This document shows, piece after piece, positions 11,239 to 22,900 of a stretch of DNA of 64,000 nucleotides (its first letter is position 1; each line of letters begins with the position of its first letter). The DNA lies in the NCBI GenBank assembly GCA_013407085.1, contig JACCGJ010001431.1:1-64000 (forward strand), read 5' to 3'. This DNA is from Atriophallophorus winterbourni (Eukaryota; Platyhelminthes; Trematoda; Plagiorchiida; Microphallidae). Below the pieces are notes generated by a model. The model saw only the letters and a list, made by a program, of their open reading frames with translations. It was not told the DNA's origin and ran no database searches. The position numbers were made by a program, and so were the translations under genes.

Positions 11239-11362
11239 CCCAGCACCACCAGCCTCTACCATACTCCGTGAGTAAGAGGCGGCGCGCCACGTGATGGGCT
11301 GGCCACCTGGTCGTTTCTCCCAGTTTCTGCCAGGCTCTGCTAATAAGGCGTGGTATGGTAAA

Positions 11363-11553
11363 CGTGCAGTACTTATGTGCTGTGCGGCCAACACCGTAGT
11401 AAATTGATTGGCCCCCGGTAGTGAGCTGCATGCAGAAACACGCTGGAGTCCCACTATCATTTCTATTTCCCCCATCATATTTGTCCAGGCCTGGGCAACC
11501 TGACAGTATCTTAGCCCACGTGCAATCTCTGACTGTGCGGCACTTCGCTTGGA
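11363..11553 (+). mobile_element. SINE-A copy 2, inside the RTE coding region
   Basis: It matches the full-length copy at 39706-39940 from GTGCAGTACTT through GAGCTGCATGC to GTGCGGCACTTCGCTTGGA, but the 3' end and tail are missing. It sits between two RTE protein blocks and keeps an open minus-strand frame. Confidence 0.8.
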
Positions 11554-12539
11554 TTCTAACGTTCGTTTGCGGACATCTGTATTTGTAACGCAATGCTGAA
11601 ACCGAATACGAGCAATCCTACGCAGGCAGCAAGTTTCAACTATACCGGAACGTAGCACGCACGACTGAGTTGTACACTCGACATCACACAGTAAGATGTG
11701 GAAGAAAGTCGATCCCGTCATGGGTAAGTGTTTTAGACTAGTTATGTAAAAAGCACATGTCATACCTCGAGGCTTCAAGTGCCAGGGAGTCCATGACTTA
11801 TTATAAGGATTCTCTCCCAGAAGTGTAATTTGATCCGCATATTCTAAATCGGTAGCTCTCTCACCTGACAGAAGTTCAACACCTGCACCCATCAAACCAA
11901 CTATAGGTTTCCTTAGGACGTCGTCTATCGCGAAATCCAAATGGGGAAGACGAGATAGGGCAGCCCGACAGCATCCTGCTGGAGATACTGAACAAGGATG
12001 GCAACTGTCCGCTCGCTCAAACTTTGCCCGAGGTTTGTCAATATAATGCATTCAGGATCCAAACATTCTCAGCGGGCGCTCCATGTCTCAGTTAACAGTT
12101 TAACAGACGATCGAGTAAAGCGAATGCCGCTCGGAAATACCACGATGGTTAGCCTATGAAACACGTGGCGTTGCTCCGGTAACCGACGGAGTGTATAGCT
12201 TTGATCTATGCGCTCTTGACTGGCACAAAACCCAGTCTGTTCTCCGCGGATTTGCTTTTCCCGTTCAGTTGGGTCACGTTTTACAGATGCCGGACCACCG
12301 ACTTCCGAAACAGATTCTTTTGCGACACCACATCCAGATTGGCGTAAATCTCGGGGTGGCCAAGCCGTCACATGGCATAAGCAGTTAAAAACTCTTACTT
12401 GTAACCTTTCCAAAGTCGGCGCAGCGCGTCTTCCAGACTGCTGTCCCCGCGATCCGATATCGCAATGGCTAGTTACGCTTCAGGATATGTCCAAAAACCG
12501 TGTTCAATGGCGGTCTTGCACTAAGCATCGTGCAGCATT

Positions 12540-12750
12540 TCCGTGCTGCACGGCTAACATCGTGCTAAATTGATTGGCCAACAGTAGTGAGCTGCATGCT
12601 GAAATACGCTGGAGTCTCGCTACAATTTCTATTTCTCCCTCATATCTGTCTAGGCCTGGGCAACCAGACAGTATCTTAGCCCACGTGCAGTCTCTGACTG
12701 TGCGGCACTTTGCCTGGATCAGGCTTGTGCATTCATTCATTCATTCATTC
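12540..12750 (+). mobile_element. SINE-A copy 3, with (ATTC)n tail and 7-bp TSD
   Basis: Nearly full-length, ending in GGCTTGTGC followed by five ATTC units. AAGCATC flanks it at 12533-12539 and 12751-12757. Confidence 0.85.
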
Positions 12751-12759
12751 AAGCATCTT

Positions 12760-13640
12760 CTTGGAGTGTTTGCTTAACCTTGTATGTTGTCAAGCGGAGT
12801 GACGAGAAAAGCTTGTTATGATGCATGGCAGTGAAAGCCGCAAGGAAGCTGCCATGCTGATGTCGCGCTACTCGTTCACGAAACGTGTTTGAATACATTC
12901 GAGGTGTAGGCACCTTTACCCCGTTTGTTTGTGCTTACTCTTCTATATAATCCGTAGCTATTTAAGTCCCACCCTTCCCCATCTTTTAGGATTTTACTTT
13001 TTCATGGTCGTGTGGCAGTTAAGCATTCGGTGCGCGCTACCGGTGTAATGCTGTCTGTGATGATAATGATGACTGAAATAAAACTGATACTCCGATGATT
13101 TTCACAGAAATCGTGCAATTACTGTTTTTCTCCAATAGATCGGAATGCCTTCATCAGCCCATATATTGACAAACAACGTTTGTATTCGCCAAGTATAGCA
13201 CAACCGCGATCCTTGAACAACTTGATTAAATGCCTGTTTCATTCAAGCTGTATGCACCTCATCCCAGTTCGTTTGTGCTTACTCTTCTGTAGTTTCGGCA
13301 GATATGAAGTCCCACCCTATCCCGTCTTTTAAGATTTTATTTTTTGCGGTTAGATGGCACTTAGGCGTTCTGTGCATCTTAGTAGTGTCATACTGTCCCT
13401 CAGGATGATAACGAAGTGCTCTGTAAGTGGCAACATGAGTCGTGATTTTAGGATTTTCCTTTAGTGGCCCGTTGTCCCTGTGTTTGGGGCAAGCCACAGT
13501 AAACCATTAATATTTTTATTTTATATTTTTCTTATTTGGCAGTTGGGGATCATAGGGCCTGTGATATTTTCCGGCTTTTCCAGCATGAAATTATACATAC
13601 GTTTCAATTTTACATATTGGATAAAAAGCTAAGCTGCCAT
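12760..13640. repeat. Two copies of a segment spaced 344 bp
   Basis: GTTTGTGCTTACTCTTCT occurs at 12927 and 13271, each followed after about 15 bp by a related block (AAGTCCCACCC, CATCTTTTA or CGTCTTTTA, GATTTTA, then a GTGGCA/ATGGCA block). The match fades after about 130-150 bp. No gene is recognised in this stretch. Confidence 0.7.
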
Positions 13641-14260
13641 AATTCTTTTTCCATCCGTTGGTACCTATTTCACACTTAGGCATGGTGTATCAGTGGGTGG
13701 ATCTATGCTAACATGAGGAAAGCCCTTTTGTCGGGCGCATGCATTCGTATGACTATAAGGTGTAGAAACCGTAGTTGACGAACCGTCAAATTCTCCGAAA
13801 GTCACAGAGATATACTTTGGTATATACTGTACAGAAATTCTGCTGTTGCGCTGCAAAGAAAAGCTAAATGAGCATTGACTCCAGACTTGCAACAAAAACA
13901 AAGAGTTACATGAAAACATTCTCTAGCTATGTTCAAGAGAATGCGTAGGTACATTAGAGATGGATGATGGCCAGACAGCTTTGGCAAACCCGATGCATTG
14001 CATAAATTCTGCAGTTTTCATCCGCACGATTCAGGTACTCGTGTCGAAACTATTGAATGCAACACATCCCACATTAGCACTATTATTGTTAGAAAGAAAA
14101 TTGTTTCTGCAATTCTGTCGCAGCGTAATAAAACCCAGTCGGCTGGCCATGAGGCATATATCTGGCTATTTTTAGATCGCTCATGGCTATGCTTAGCATT
14201 GTTTGAAAATTTTCGCTGCTACTTCACTACATGGTATACTTCCCGATTATTTTTATCCAG

Positions 14261-14482
14261 TATGAAAGCACAAGCCTGATCCAGGAAAAGTGCCGTACAG
14301 TCCGAGACTGTACATGGGCTAAGACACTGTCATGTTGCCCAGGCCTAGACAGATACGAGAAAGAAAATAGAAATGGTAGTGAAACTCCAGCGTGTTTCAG
14401 CATGCAGCTCATTACCGGTGGCCAATCAATTTAGCGCGGTGTTTGCCACACAGCACACAAGTACTGCATTATTGCACATCAG
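14261..14482 (-). mobile_element. SINE-A copy 4
   Basis: The reverse complement matches the SINE-A consensus across its length: GTGCAGT/ACTT region, ATTGATTGGCC, GAGCTGCATGCTGAAACACG, CTAGGCCTGGGCAAC, then GGATCAGGCTTGTGCTTTCATA. The left edge carries a short tail remnant. Confidence 0.85.
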
Positions 14483-14489
14483 TGCAGGT

Positions 14490-15430
14490 TGCACATCACT
14501 GGTAGTGGTCGCCACACAAAAAACGATCCAATTCTGATATACGCAGCTATAGACTAGAGAAATGGGACGTACCACTCAACTTGGGGAAGTGCTGCATTCT
14601 GACGACCGATTTGTCGAGGACAAACCGTAAGTGAGCGTTGGTAATAGAATCACCTCGCTCAGAATTTGCAGGATCTAGGCGTTACTGCTCAGTGTGTCAA
14701 AGCAGCAAACAAAGGCCGTGTACAATTGTCACATTGCTGTTGGTGTTGTTTTTCCGGAATCTTTCTGTTTTCATTCCCATATACATGATTATCCTGCGAC
14801 CCCACTTGGATAACGTGGATGTACATCGTAAGGAAATGGTTTTACGGGAAATAATATCACTGGTTTTCTAAGGCTTGCCCTAAAACTGCGCAAGGGGTCA
14901 CTCAATACAAAAGAGACAAGTCGAGGTTGCTAGTACGTGATTAATTCTTACGCGGTTGTGTTGTTTGCCACCGGAATATGCTTCCATGTGGGTGAGCGTT
15001 AATAGTGAATTAAGTGCTAACCTCATAAAAAATTTAAAAACAACAAAATTTCAGCAAACATCATATTTGTGTTATTTTTCACACATTCGCTTCAATTGTT
15101 TCTGAATAGATGACTATGATTATATTTAACTGTTTGTTTGCCGTTACTAACTGTTGTCCTATTTCGTCCCTTACCATAATCGTTTTGTAGTCCAGCTGGC
15201 ATGCCCCAATTTCTCGATGATTAAACCCCAATTTTCAGCCCTTCGTCTTTTGACATTCCGACCTAATCGAATCTTCCAACAATATATTCATAACAATCTA
15301 ATCATCTAGAGATGGATCGGTTGCTTCGTCCGGAACGTTTCGAAACTGCTCCAAATGCCTTCAATGCTGCGGATTCCTGTGAGCCAAACTTAACAAACTT
15401 CCTTGAAGTCAATCTCATATAAGCCAAACA
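14490..15430. other. No gene recognised
   Basis: Mixed-composition DNA without an RT, integrase or host-protein motif that I can see. The gypsy relic may extend left into its end. Confidence 0.4.
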
Positions 15431-15446
15431 AACTAAAGACACTCAT

Positions 15447-17215
15447 TTGTTTTCTTTCTCCGTCTGTGTATTGACCCGATTTTCATTGCACGTTTTACTA
15501 TTCTGCCATTTCTACTCTGCAGTCCACGTATGTTGCGTCAAAAATGAAGTTCTTTTGCGTGGCGTCTATTGGCTACTTGTAAGCAAGATTCAAGCGAAAA
15601 CCTCGACCAGTTTTTGCAGTGACTCCGCTGGCTCTTATGGTATTCCCATTTCAACTCTGTGAATGCACTCAAGCATCAAGACGAAGCCATTCGCGATACT
15701 TTTATTATGGGAACTCCATCTCCACCAGACTACGCTTTTGTGAATATTAGCTCTTTGGCATATGTCTTTGACCAAGCTATTTCTTTAGACTTGGTTCAGA
15801 AGCAATCTCATTCGTATTTCTTATTAATCCCAGACTCCTTGCAACACTATATACAAAGCAATTCATTAACATCCAGACATACCCCTAGATTCAGTTCCAG
15901 GTATGACGTTAGCCAGTGTCAACCGAAATCTCCCGGATGTTTGTTACTTTTGTGGATATGATAGACATCCTCGTCACAATTGTACTGTTTGCGAGGTAAT
16001 TTGCAACTTTTGTGGAATAACGGGACATTTTCGATAGGTATACTGTTATTCAAAATATGTGAAACATGCTGTATCATTTGTATCTTCCTCTATACTCACT
16101 GCTACTGCTTCAATGTGTGGCCTAACGACAGCTAATCTATCTACGCCTACGTTCGTGCATTTATTATGGGCATGCCTACCAATACGAGTAAAATCACGAA
16201 CGTATAGTCATGCTAGTGAATTATTCAATTTGAAGTAAACATGTTAACTACTGGAGGTATAATTAAATCATCCAAGCCTCCTTGGCGTGAACAAGTGCTC
16301 GTAACCACAAACGAACGTCAAAAGAAGCTCATGGTAATTGATTACAGCCAAACCATTAATCAGTTAACTGAGCTGATGCACACCCTCTTCCCCGTATAGT
16401 CGACATCATCGAATAGATATCCTGCTATGAGGTGTACGGTTCACTTAAGCTAGAATGCGCGTATCATCAAATTCCCATCAGAGAAAACGAAAATAATTAC
16501 TGCATTCGAGGCCCGTAATAATCGGCATCAATTTTATCGAATACCATTCGGAATGACTAATGGTGTAGTCTGCGCACTATCGATGAGTTGATTCGCAAAG
16601 ATAATCTCAATGGAACGTTCGCTTATATTGACAGTATCATGGTTTTTTAGAAAAATCTCAACGAGCATATTCTCAACTTGGATTAATTCTTGCACCTTTG
16701 AACAGTACGGGTTGACACTCAACCACGAAAAGTGCACTTTCTTCGCAAAAGAAATTTGTTTATTGGGATATAACGTTTCGTTTGGAAATATTAAACCTGA
16801 CCCGTATCTTTTCAAACCCTTGATTCTTTCTCCTTTACATATTAACCTGAAATCACACCATCGAGTAGTTGGTATGTTGGCATACTATTCTCAGTGGTTT
16901 TCCAAATTTTCCGATAAAAATTCAGGTTTCAAGTTCGCATTTCCTTGTCCCGATATGAAAGCGTTCACGAACATACAGTGCCTCGTTGACCGGTTTTCTG
17001 ACCGAATCGGATCTTTCAGCGAAATATTCTCAACAACGGCCTCTCACCGTGTAGGGAAGAGATGCTCCGCCCTATTTTCCCGGCATCTGGAAACAATTGC
17101 ACGTGAACCACAAGACCTGAATAGTTAATATCGCGGTGCCGTTGCTCAACCGCATACTACAAAAGTAATTCTGGGCACGCAATTGGCTTTTAGCCACCTA
17201 CATTCCTGTGCAACT
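15447..17215 (+). mobile_element. Ty3/gypsy gag-pol relic, possibly CsRn1-like
   Basis: Gag-like frames at 15659-15961 are followed by a nucleocapsid zinc knuckle at 15942-15983, C-Y-F-C-x4-H-x4-C (CX2CX4HX4C). A second, degraded knuckle with C-N-F-C and G-H-F-R interrupted by TAG lies at about 16008-16050. RT starts near 16241 with G-G-I-I-K-S-S-x-P-P-W and V-I-D-Y-S-Q-T-I-N. It continues in other frames with I-P-F-G-M-T-N-G at 16541-16564 and an active-site block F-A-Y-I-D-S where the second Asp of Y-x-D-D is lost. Then come N-H-E-K-C-T-F-F and L-L-G-Y-N-V-S in the 16610-17128 frame, and L-A-Y-Y-S-Q-W-F. Many stops show it is dead. Paired zinc knuckles and the RT blocks fit Ty3/gypsy; the CsRn1 assignment is tentative. 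Confidence 0.8.
17144..17215 (+). mobile_element. SINE-B copy 2
   Basis: It starts TGCTCAACCGCATACTAC, contains CTGGGCACGC and TTTTAGCCACCTACATTC, and ends in ACTTGAACTAAC. It matches 8780-8870. It lies at the end of the gypsy relic. Confidence 0.7.
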
Positions 17216-17891
17216 TGAACTAACTGGCCAAAGATCATACTCCGTCCCGTGAAGGAATAAAGCAGTTGTAGGGTGCCAGCTAAATAGTTCTTGAGAATGT
17301 TGGGCTCAACATAAGTGGCGAAGCTTGCTTTCCGACCGGTGGGCACCAGGTTGCACGTTGACCTCTTTTATGTAGAAAGGACGTACTCCCAATTAATAAC
17401 TGAGTGTGCACAAAATTACGTGAACTCCGTCATTATGTGTGATTTAGCCCTCAGGACCGAACATACCACAAATTGTGGTTCTTATCATCATTAGGGACAG
17501 CATCACATCAATATTGTATCCGCCGGAAACGTACATGAACTTGGATGAAGCGGAGTAGTTGAACGTGACATCGAAAGCTAATATATTTACTCTTATGAAA
17601 TGTACCGATCGAAACGCTTAAATGCATCTCTCATGCTCCCTCCTATTTGAGATAGAATGTTATCCATACAACTTCCATATTGCATTGCTGTCAGTTTACA
17701 TCCGTGGTTTGTTATTTTTTAACGTAAATACATCGCTGTCAATCATGTTTACACTGCATATTTTCCTATATATCTTCTATTTACATTGTTGTACCTCTTT
17801 GCTGCCATTAATAAATAATACTTTGCGTTTCGATAGCGTATTTTAGTGGTTTGTCTGTTTTTAGCCGAATCCTTCTTAATTTTTTCGTCGA
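17216..17891. other. Upstream region of SEC13
   Basis: No gene is recognised. The last 250 bp are T-rich. A pyrimidine tract with an AG (17851-17864) lies 27 nt before the SEC13 start codon. No convincing core promoter motif is visible. Confidence 0.4.
17851..17864 (+). promoter_or_regulatory. Candidate 3' splice acceptor in the SEC13 5' leader
   Basis: TTGTCTGTTTTTAG immediately precedes the 27-nt leader before the ATG pair at 17892. It could be a spliced-leader trans-splice acceptor or the end of a 5'-UTR intron; sequence alone cannot distinguish these. Confidence 0.4.
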
Positions 17892-17939
17892 ATGATGGCT
17901 ACCTCACAAACGATTGACACTAACCATGAGGATATGATC
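17892..17939 (+). CDS. SEC13: SEC13 exon 1 (residues 1-16)
   Basis: From ATGATGGCT to ATGATC, followed by the donor GTAAGT. Phase 0. It encodes the N-terminal strand ending in H-E-D-M-I that completes the family signature with exon 2. Confidence 0.9.
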
Positions 17940-19870
17940 GTAAGTACAGATTTGTGATTAACGCTTCGTTCTTAGCATGATGCTCAGTTGGACTTCTACG
18001 GAACAACTTTGGCCACAGCGTCCTCGGATGAATCAATAAAGATTTTCGATGTACGAAACAAACGTCATACTTTGATAGCTCACTTGAAAGAGTAAGTTTG
18101 TATGGTTTTGCACCAGCTTCGATTCCAAACTTTCTCACCACTGACGCCGAAGACTATGCAATCTTTGATAACGTAAATAGAAACAAATTTTGCTAAACTA
18201 GAATGATAAATGGGCGTCACTATCCCTTGTGTTTAATTTTATTTCATTTTTCTGTTGATTTTAAGTACGTTAGAGTAAGCTTAATACTACTATATGGGAA
18301 TTTTATCAGCACCCAAAAGCAACGGAGATGTATTCTTTTTCTTCTTGTATTTATCTTTCATTATTATGTTACAGTTAGATAGCTTCGTGGTATGATTATA
18401 CACTAAGTTCATTAGACCATCATCTCTTGTCAGCAATTTCAAGAATAAAAATACTCTTAAAGTGTAGATGTTTTTGAACATTCGCGGTCGCATGTCGTAT
18501 AAGATTGCGGTCAACCATCCAGAACATCGTATTTTTCGTTCCCGGGTGTTAACCAGGCAATGTTCGCTGGTCACGTGCAAGTTGCCAAACGCAAAATCGC
18601 AATGTATATGTGCGTCAGCCTGAAAAATGTTATCGTGATCGTAAGTTCTCGGGGATGTCTAACACTAGAGTGATCGCGCCTCATTTCCATATTTTTGTGA
18701 CTCCGGTCTTAAGCTTCGATGCTTCCATTCGGCATCACCTGTCTATTTCGATTATTTGATTATGTGTTGTCGTAGCATGGATTATAGAAATTGCTCTTTT
18801 TAGATTTTTCTCTTTTTTGATATTTACTTTCCCATGATTTTGCCAGGCACCAAGGCCCTGTCTGGGGTCTTAGTTGGTCGCATCCAATGTACGGCAGCTT
18901 GTTAGCTTCTTGTGGTTACGATCGCAAAGTGTTCATCTGGCGGGAAATCAATGGCCGCTGGGAGAAAATTCATGAATATACTGATCATTCTAGTTCAGGT
19001 ATACTACCGATTATTTCACCATTCTGCATTTTCAGTCAACTGTGTATCATGGGCCCCTCATTCTTATGGGCTCGTGCTGGCTTGCGGTAGTTCCGATGGA
19101 TCCATATCAATCTTGACTTGTGATGGTCAAAATATGTGGAAATCAACGCGAATTTCTGATGCCCATGGGGTAAGTTTATTAAACGAGTTCCGCATCGTGT
19201 TTCACCTCCCCGCTGCTTTACAGTGCTCGGGCTCCTCGCAGTAAGTTTTTTGCTGTGGTATCGAATTGCGACTGGGCATTCATTGTCTTGTCGTTACGAG
19301 TGGATCAATTCGATGTGCTAGCCAACAAGTCAATGGAAAGCGTGTGCGCTGCTGATCGACGTTGCTTTGAACCGTTCTCGAATCTAGTTTTATCCATACA
19401 TGCTGCCTTCACTATAAATTGCATAATTCAAGCCATTTATGTTCACGCACCGATGTGCAATCGTACAGCATTTCTGCACTGTGCGGCTAACGCGGTGCTA
19501 AATTGATTGGCTGAAACACACTGACGTCTCTGCCGTTCCAACATGTATTTTCTTTCTCATATCTGTGTAAGCCTGGTCAACCTGACAGTATTTTAGCCCA
19601 CGTGCAGTCTGTGACTGTGCGCCACTTTGCCTGGATCGGGCTTGTGCTTTCATATCATATATGTCGTATCATGGGATAAGATATTGTCAGGTTACATATA
19701 CCTAGGCTGATATGAAAAATAAAAATCGTAGTGAGACTCCAGTGTGTTTCCGCATCCAGCTCAGTAATATATTTAGCCATTAGACTAAACGGTTGTCTGT
19801 CCGCGACGCCGTCATTATTAACATGGACGGAATTTCAACCAGAAAGCTGAGAATGTTTTATCCAACCGTG

Positions 19871-19905
<35 letters not shown>

Positions 19906-22900
19906 CGCTCTATATATATATATATATAATTCAGCTCGAATATCTTCGTTTTAGGTTGGTGTGAACAGCGTCTCCTGGGCCCCTGCCGTCAATGCGGATT
20001 TCATGCTCAATCCTAATTCGGCGAAATCTGTGTCTCCCATAATAAAACGTCTTGTTTCCGGTGGCAGCGATTCACTCGTAAAAATTTGGCGGTAGGTTTG
20101 CTCCTAGTTTAAATTATCGCACTTCCTTTTGCGCACGATATAGTTTTCTCCATACAGTTTATTCCGCATGTTCCATGGTTTGCATGGCAATTATTCTTGA
20201 TGTAACAGTTGTTCCATTATTTTGCGGAGAATAAATAATATGTTGAGTTACTCACAAAGTGTTAGTAGTTGTGTAAACGAATGTGTTAACCCGACCGATG
20301 ATGCCAGCACTGATTATTGTAATTTTTCTATCACTAGAATGACTGACTACATTGCCGAATGACAATCTCCGTTTAGTCTGATTTTACGGTTGAACCTAGT
20401 CTTTTTGTTCTGATACATGATGGACAAAAGGTCAACGCAGCTTTCAGAGGCATATGACTTGATAGTTTGATAAATTAAACCGCATTTCACCAACACGGAT
20501 TGTGAATACTACTTATGGCATTCAATGCGAGCGTGATAAAACATGTATTCACCACGTGATTTCGTTGTGCGGTGAGAATGTACTTTTGCATACTGCTTTG
20601 TCCAAATATGAATCAATAGAACTGCCATCTACTACCAGATTCGGAATCGTTGGTTGGACTTTTTGGTCAAAATCAGATTGCTTGAAAATCGCGCCCCGTT
20701 TATGAATGGAAGATCCCCGCTAATGGGCCGCCATGATTTGATATCAATATTCGTAAATATAAGAAGAAAATAAAGCGGTTATTGCGGAATTTCTCTTCCA
20801 ACGGATGCGCCGATAATTATGAAGCCTACAAAGTTATCCGCAACGAGTGTACTTACGTAAAAAGAGAAAAAGTGTGAATTATGAAACTCGTTTAGTGGAT
20901 GAAGCCATTTCAGTGCCGAAACGCTTGTTTGCGTACATTAGACGTAAAACTAAAGCTTCTCAATGGGTACATTGCTTGAGCTGCATGCTGAAACACGCTG
21001 GAGTGTCAGTACCATTTCTATTTTCTTTCTCATATCTGTCTAGTCCTGGGCAGCCTGACAGTATCTTAGCCCACGTGCGGTGTCTGGCTGTGCAGCACTT
21101 TGCCTGGATCAGGCTTGTGCTTTCATACCATACCATATTCTTCGACCGGTAGTAGTTACCCCTTCACTGGTTTCACATGTTCCGGTGTTTCCTCATATTT
21201 CAAAACCAGCTTCATAGAATATATTGTGGTGCTCATGTCTCCTTCACTTAACTCAGTTGGATGTTTTGTTACCGTTGTTCGATACAACAAAACATCTGTA
21301 ACGTTCGTTAGAAACGTTTCACTGTGTTTCCGAGCCGTTGCGCGAACCCGAACATAGGATACATCCGTTTGCTGTCCGGCAATAGGTCAGCCAGTGACAG
21401 TGAGTCCGTGGTCAAATTTCCTTGTTACTGATTCATGAGTAACACCTTCCATTGTTCTCGTAGTCCACGTCGGCTTCATCGGTCGGTGGCATTGTAGCGA
21501 GTTTGATGCGTGACGTCACGGTACTTCGCTCTAGTCAGACGAAGAACAGCTTGCACGTCACATTGGGCTGGTGTCCAAAAATCGAATTGCGTACATTTGT
21601 TTCAAAACTCCGTCTACTCGTCGGTTGAGGAGGCATTTTTCGCTGACGTTTCACTACAAGTATGCTCCACCTACGCACTGAGCTCGCGGTGTCGTGTGGT
21701 GTAATTGAAAAAAGACACACCAGACCGACAGCATTTTTTTCATTCGGGTTGTTGTCTGTGTTTAACTGCTGTCTGTATATCTCGGATACTCCTGAACCCC
21801 GTGGCCACTTATCGTCGTATTAGAAAAATATTGAAATAATTTGCTCGCAGTTGAATAAAGTTCATGTTTGATCGTGTTGGATTATTTTTTGAATAACATG
21901 GTCATCAAAAGTAATAATAAATTTATATTAATTGTTAATGCTTGACTGTCATGAGGATTAAAATTATGTCCAGGAAGTGCAGGTAATATGGGAGAGTTTA
22001 TGCCACCTTTTCGGATGACGTTGAAGCTGACATCGCCATTCTCTGTGTTCTTTGATGAAATGTTTTGCACGTTGTTGATAGTGATATGGGATTGCTAGTC
22101 AGATTCTCGGTAACTTCCGCTTGCTTCGTGGTACCAGATACCAATGTGGTAGCTGCTACACGATATTGGTTACATGTATATTGTATCGCTGCTATTTAAT
22201 TGTTACTAGCTCCGAGCATGGCTTTGAAATTGTGCTGTACTTTATGCTGCACGTGGGATAGTATGATTAATTATTTACCGTCGGTAATTAGCTCTATCTG
22301 AGGACATGCTGTATCCTCATCGCCATTTTAATCTTTTTAAATCTAGATCAGGATACGCTAATTGCTCACGTGCAGTTTTTATTTTTGCCGCATTGCCTAT
22401 ATCCAAGTTTTTGTGCTTCCCTAGCTCCAATAGGTTTCTGTGAAAATTACCAATTTGCTCGATTATTCCGACCGATACTCCATACTTTCGAATTCAGCCA
22501 ATTTCGCTGGCCTTCTAGCAACTTTCTATCCAGCACTAGTTAGCATATTTTTATCCTGCATAACCTAAACGATGATCAGCAGTGGCAAACAGCGTTTCAA
22601 GTGACTAAACAGTCCTATTAGGAAAGAACAATCTCCCCCCGATGTTCACTGCGAACAACAACACTCGGCCGACCGGCGGCATTTACACGCTGTGATCGGT
22701 GTTCAACACCCGGGAGCAATATCTGCTTTTCCGCATGTTAAAGATGACGCCCCACAATGTGCGTCCAACGTGAGCGGTCAAGAGCAATTTCTTCCTGGCT
22801 TGTGGAGTCAATGTCAATAACTTTCATATCTCTTTTGCAAACGTTTTTGTGGCGCAAATGAAGATGGAGGTAATGCGCTACGAGAAGCATTGAAGCGTAT

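Larger units (their letters stand above)
11033..12470 (-). mobile_element. RTE-like LINE relic with AAAGT-type 3' tail
   Basis: From right to left: an RT segment at 12413-12069 with T-G-F, I-D-Q-S-Y-T-L-R-R-L and H-R-L-T-I-V-V-F; then 12051-11590 with A-T-D-L-E-Y-A-D-Q-I-T-L-L-G (FADD-equivalent, second Asp changed to Gln); then L-R-R-I-A-R-I-R-F-Q-H. The C-terminus (R-P-G-G-Q-P-I-T-W) lies at 11360-11230, after a SINE-A copy. The 3' region ends in a short (AAAGT)n tail at 11033-11051. These blocks are diagnostic of the abundant trematode RTE-type LINE. The RT core after the I-V-V-F block is frameshifted, and the DNA between two C-terminal blocks is replaced by the SINE. Confidence 0.8.

Noticed and set aside
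11040..11249. 69-codon minus ORF
   Set aside because: Composed of SINE-A plus RTE 3' UTR; not a protein gene.
14231..14434. 67-codon + ORF, and similar frames at 12504, 14227 and 39708
   Set aside because: All share the same translated strings because they lie in SINE-A copies; both strands of SINE-A happen to be open.
18887..19244. Two overlapping + ORFs read through SEC13 exons 3 and 4
   Set aside because: They are exon sequence plus intron read-through; the spliced model with a 37-bp intron explains both frames.
21511..21518. TGACGTCA, a perfect CRE palindrome
   Set aside because: An isolated 8-mer within an intron; expected by chance at this window size and without supporting context.
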